Of a stretch of 64,000 nt of DNA, positions 60,811-64,000 are shown in pieces (the first letter of the stretch is position 1; each line of letters opens with the position of its first letter). Position numbers and translations under genes: made by a program. The DNA is from Eutypella sp. D-1 (taxonomy: Eukaryota; Ascomycota; Sordariomycetes; Xylariales; Diatrypaceae). The notes below the pieces were generated by a model. The model was not told the origin of the DNA. It ran no database searches and saw only the letters and a program-made list of their open reading frames with translations. The stretch covers positions 62,001-126,000 of the forward strand of contig JAJTTP010000025.1 in NCBI GenBank assembly GCA_023313575.1. The letters run 5' to 3'.

Positions 60811-62869
60811 ATGATAGCCGCCACGCGGCGGTGGTTCCGTCGCAACCGCACCCCCATCGCCATCGGCGTCGGCGTCGTCGGCGCCGGCTACGTCGCCACC
60901 CAGTATGTCCTGAACAAGATCAACAATGCCCGCGAGCGCATGAGCAGCGATCGCATCGCCAAGGAGAACCTGCGTCGCCGCTTCGAGCAGAACCAGGAGG
61001 ACTGCACTTTCACCGTCCTCGCCCTCCTGCCCACCGCCACCGCCAACATCCTCGATGCTATGAACACCGAGAAGATTACCCTCGAGATCCAGCAGATGAA
61101 GGCCCCCAGGAGTACCACCGCCCCCGCCACCACCACCACCACGACGTCTAACGGCGGCGGCGCCCCCGTCGAGTCGTCCTCGTCTTCTGCCCCCGCCCCC
61201 GCCGCCCAGGCCACCGCCACCGAGGCCACCGCCACCGGGCCCCCTCCTAGCATTGCCGACACCACCATCACCGAGGAGGAAGGGGGGAAGAGCATAGCCA
61301 GTATCCAGAGCGAGAGCGGCGTCCACGCAAGCCAGGTCGCCGTGCCACCTCCTGCCGCCGCCGCCGCCACCGCCACCGATCCAGGCGAGGGGACGTCCCA
61401 ACAGGAAAGTGCCCAGGCCGCGCAACAGCAGGCGAGGCGGACCAAGAGACAGCTATGGGATGACCTCACGATAAGCTGTAAGTTGTTCTATCTGTCACGA
61501 AGAAGACCACTCCTAAAATCGAATCCTAACTAACTCCCTTACCTACGTAATGTTAGCCCTGACGCGGTGCTTCACGCTGATCTACACGCTCGCGCTGCTG
61601 GCCATGCTCACGCGGATCCAACTCAACCTCCTCGGGCGGCGGAGCTACCTATCCAGCGTGGTGTCCCTGGCGACAGGCTCGCCGCAATCCACCATCAACC
61701 TGGAGAACCACGACGACGGCGGGAACGACTACGGCAACGACGCCGACAAAGCCGACGACGAGGCCGCCTCGTACTACGGCAGCGACTTCGAAACCAACCG
61801 GAAGTACCTGACCTTCAGTTGGTGGCTTTTGAACCGGGGGTGGACGGACGTCATGGAGCGCGTGGAACGCGCCGTGCGCGACGTCTTCGGCCACCTCAGC
61901 CCCCGCGACCTGCTGAGCCTCGACACTTTCTCGCAGCTCGTGCTCGAGGTCCGGAAGAAGGTCGAGGGCGGCGACCCGGCCCTGCTCTCCGACCCCGCCG
62001 CTGCCGCCAAGGGCCGCTCCTCCACCTCCACCTCCTGGCTGTCCTTCCTCCTACCCCCCTCCACCCTCGAGGACTTCGTGCTCCGCGAGTCCGGCGTCCT
62101 GGGCGACAGCGCCGCCGCTATGACGGGCTCACAGGCCGGAGACGCCACCGCCTCCGTGGCCGGATCCACCGCGACCGCCACCACAACACCGCGCTCTCCC
62201 ACCCCCGCGTCGCTCCGCCGCCTCCTCGACGAAACTTCCGACCTCATCGAATCCCCCGCCTTCACCCACGTCCTAACACAACTCCTCGACGCGGGGTTCT
62301 CCTTCCTAATACACCGAAAACTGCTCCCGGGCGCCTTCGAGGCCTCCTCCTCCTCCTCGGGCTCCACGCCCGCGCCAACGACGACCGCAGCGTCCGTAAC
62401 CTCGATCTCGGAAGTCGCAGCCGCGACCGCAGCGAGCCTATCGGATCCGCCGGCCTACGGCGCCGGCGCTGACGCGAAGGCCGTGGTGATGCTGCCGAAG
62501 ATCCTCTCGGTGCTGACGAGGCAGGCGCACGCCGTCGGCGCGGGTATGCCGAACGAGTACCTCCGCGAAATGGAACTCGTGCCGGACCTCGAGGCCTTCG
62601 CCGCCGTCGTCTACTCTAGTAACTGGGAGAACGAGATCCGGCAGGACGGCGCGGAGACCTCGTCTTCGTTCGCGTCGCTTTCGTTAGGCGGTGGTGGTGG
62701 AGGGGGGGATCAGCAGAGTTTGCGCGGTTCTACGCTTGTGGATGAGAGTCTTGTTATTGTTGATTCCCCCCTGCACAGCCGGGAGCAAGACCAGCAGCAG
62801 CGGGAGGTACATACCCCCACGACGAATAGTTTCGATGCTGCGTGGGAGAAAGCTACGGGTGGGCGGTAA
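60811..62869 (+). CDS. PEX3: Peroxin-3 (659 aa)
   Basis: Two exons, 60811-61477 and 61557-62869, with a 79-nt intron. The N-terminus is the Pex3 signature: a short basic head (TRRWFRRNRTPIAIGVGV) containing the single membrane anchor, then NNARERMSSDRIAKENLRRR and FEQNQEDCTFTVLALLPT. Later motifs KRQLWDDLTIS, SLTRCFTLIYTLALLAMLTR (flanking the intron), QLNLLGRRSYL, YLTFSWWLLNRGW and WENEIR are also family features. Pex3 anchors the import receptor Pex19 at the peroxisome or ER membrane and is required for peroxisomal membrane protein insertion. Three inserts rich in Ala, Thr, Ser and Pro (residues about 100-200, 350-420 and 470-510) make it longer than most homologues. Confidence 0.95.
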
Positions 62870-64000
62870 CGCCGCGGAAGGAAATGTAGCGCCGTGGAGA
62901 TGTCATGTGGTGCGGTGCGGTGCGGTGTGGTGTATGTATGTAAGTAATGTAATGTGGGATGAGGCGGATGAAGATGGTATGGTATGATATGGGATGTGAT
63001 GATGAAGGTCGAAGCCAGCGTTTTTTTTTTTTTTCGCGTTAGTTAAAGAAAGAACGGACAGACGGGCAGAAAGCAAGACAGACAGACATATACAGGCAGA
63101 CAATCAGATCTACAGGCTTACAGACCGAACAGAACAGACCGAACAGAACAGAACGGAGCAGAGCAGAGCAAAGCATAAGAAATGGACTGGATATGTATGT
63201 ACCAACATAACATAACACAACACAACAGTCAGCAGGGGGGGGTATATATAGTGGGTACGAAAAGGGGGGGTTTGCAACACCTTGAGATAAAACAAGATAT
63301 GACAGATGGGGTAGATAAATAGGGGGGTTGTATGTCGGATCGGATATCTCTCTCCATCTACTTACCTATTTATACTTAATTTACCATTCCGCCCCCCGAG
63401 CGAGCGGGAATGGAAGGTACTTACTTAGGGTTTGAGTGTGTGAGAGAGAGAGAGAGAGAGCGAGAAGGGGGAGGGGGGGGTTTTAATTTATCTACTTCAT
63501 TCCCGAGGTCATATTTATATATATATAACGCATAAAATAAATATTACAGCATCTATCTCTCCTGTTTACCTCGAGAAGGATATTTCTATCTCACCCCCCC
63601 CCCCCTCCCCGCCCCGCCCCCCCAACGTTTTTTCTTTCTTCTTCTTTCTTCTTTCTTCATTTTCTCTCTTTAGGGAAGGGAGGGAGGGAGGCGTTATAAT
63701 GATAAATGTCGACGTGGATGACAACGCCGATCCGATCCGTAGAACAGCTTTTGCTTATTGAAGTTATTCGGGGAGAACGAAAAAATCAGGCGAGGCAGGG
63801 GGCGGATAGACGGATGAATGGATGAGGTAGGTAGCGTAGACCTGAGATGTAGCTGGCTTATTACAACTGCAAATAGAATTGCACACTCTCTTTCCTAAGT
63901 CCCAGCGGGTGTTCGGTCGGTTAGTCGGTAGATAATCGAGTCAAAGTTCGGATCTCTCTCGTAAGGTTAAGTATTCAAAGCTAAAGTTAAGGGTTGAGTA
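62870..64000. other. Intergenic region at the window end
   Basis: Simple-sequence DNA: GGTGTGGTGC words, AACAGA/CAGACAGA runs, an AG dinucleotide run (about 63441-63460), C-runs near 63593-63620 and TTCTTCTTTC tracts. No supported gene; a gene outside the window may begin or end here. Confidence 0.4.

Noticed and set aside
61567..62472. 301-residue Arg/Pro-rich frame overlapping PEX3
   Set aside because: Shadow of the PEX3 second exon, which has continuous family motifs.
1..64000. CRISPR arrays, telomere repeats, rRNA genes
   Set aside because: No regularly spaced repeats, no TTAGGG arrays and no rRNA-like segments were seen; the tandem tracts are ordinary microsatellites.

Overview
The window reads as nuclear DNA of a filamentous ascomycete (Pezizomycotina, most likely a Sordariomycete). 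The grounds are many 45-85 nt GT-AG introns with CTRAY-like branch sites, a TpA-rich block typical of repeat-induced point mutation (RIP), and fungal families: an NB-ARC receptor with a SesB-type esterase head, a DUF4045-gelsolin protein, Sur2, Pex3, TCTP and Arl2. A Xylariales-type genome is possible, judging from abundant ACCTACCTAGGTAGGT-like microsatellites and a twin intron, but that placement is a guess.

Layout. 1-5.84 kb is an AT-rich, gene-free RIP block holding a degenerate element between two LTR-like direct repeats. 6.5-11.9 kb holds two multi-exon minus-strand genes in tandem: an 829-residue coiled-coil protein with beta-rich ends, and a 569-residue protein resembling the clostridial P47/OrfX (TULIP-fold) family. 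13.6-14.9 kb is a broken kinase gene. 16.2-18.7 kb is a GNAT acetyltransferase gene split by an in-frame TAG. 20.4-23.6 kb is a complete NLR-type receptor gene (esterase, NB-ARC, TPR-like) with a tandem PPSY tail. 27.6-28.8 kb encodes a GPI-anchored wall protein.

From 34.9 kb the window becomes mostly housekeeping: DUF4045-gelsolin (34.9-40.3), Arl2 (42.0-43.1), a DUF2235 hydrolase (44.0-46.4), an APH-fold kinase (47.8-49.0), a secreted EEP-fold protein (50.7-52.2), Sur2 (53.4-54.7), TCTP (56.5-57.4), a proline/glycine-rich protein (57.9-59.5) and Pex3 (60.8-62.9). The left 28 kb looks like an accessory compartment with decaying genes and candidate defence or interaction genes next to RIP DNA.

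The most interesting points are: the P47/OrfX-like gene and its tandem neighbour; the NLR whose C-terminal 7-residue repeats carry PPxY motifs; and a probable spliceosomal twin intron (stwintron) in the DUF2235 gene, where a 60-nt intron sits between the first and second nucleotides of another intron's donor. That same gene has a TAG at a conserved Trp and an AT instead of GT at one donor. Splice models were built by hand and checked only for reading-frame arithmetic. Family assignments are from motif recognition, with no database search.
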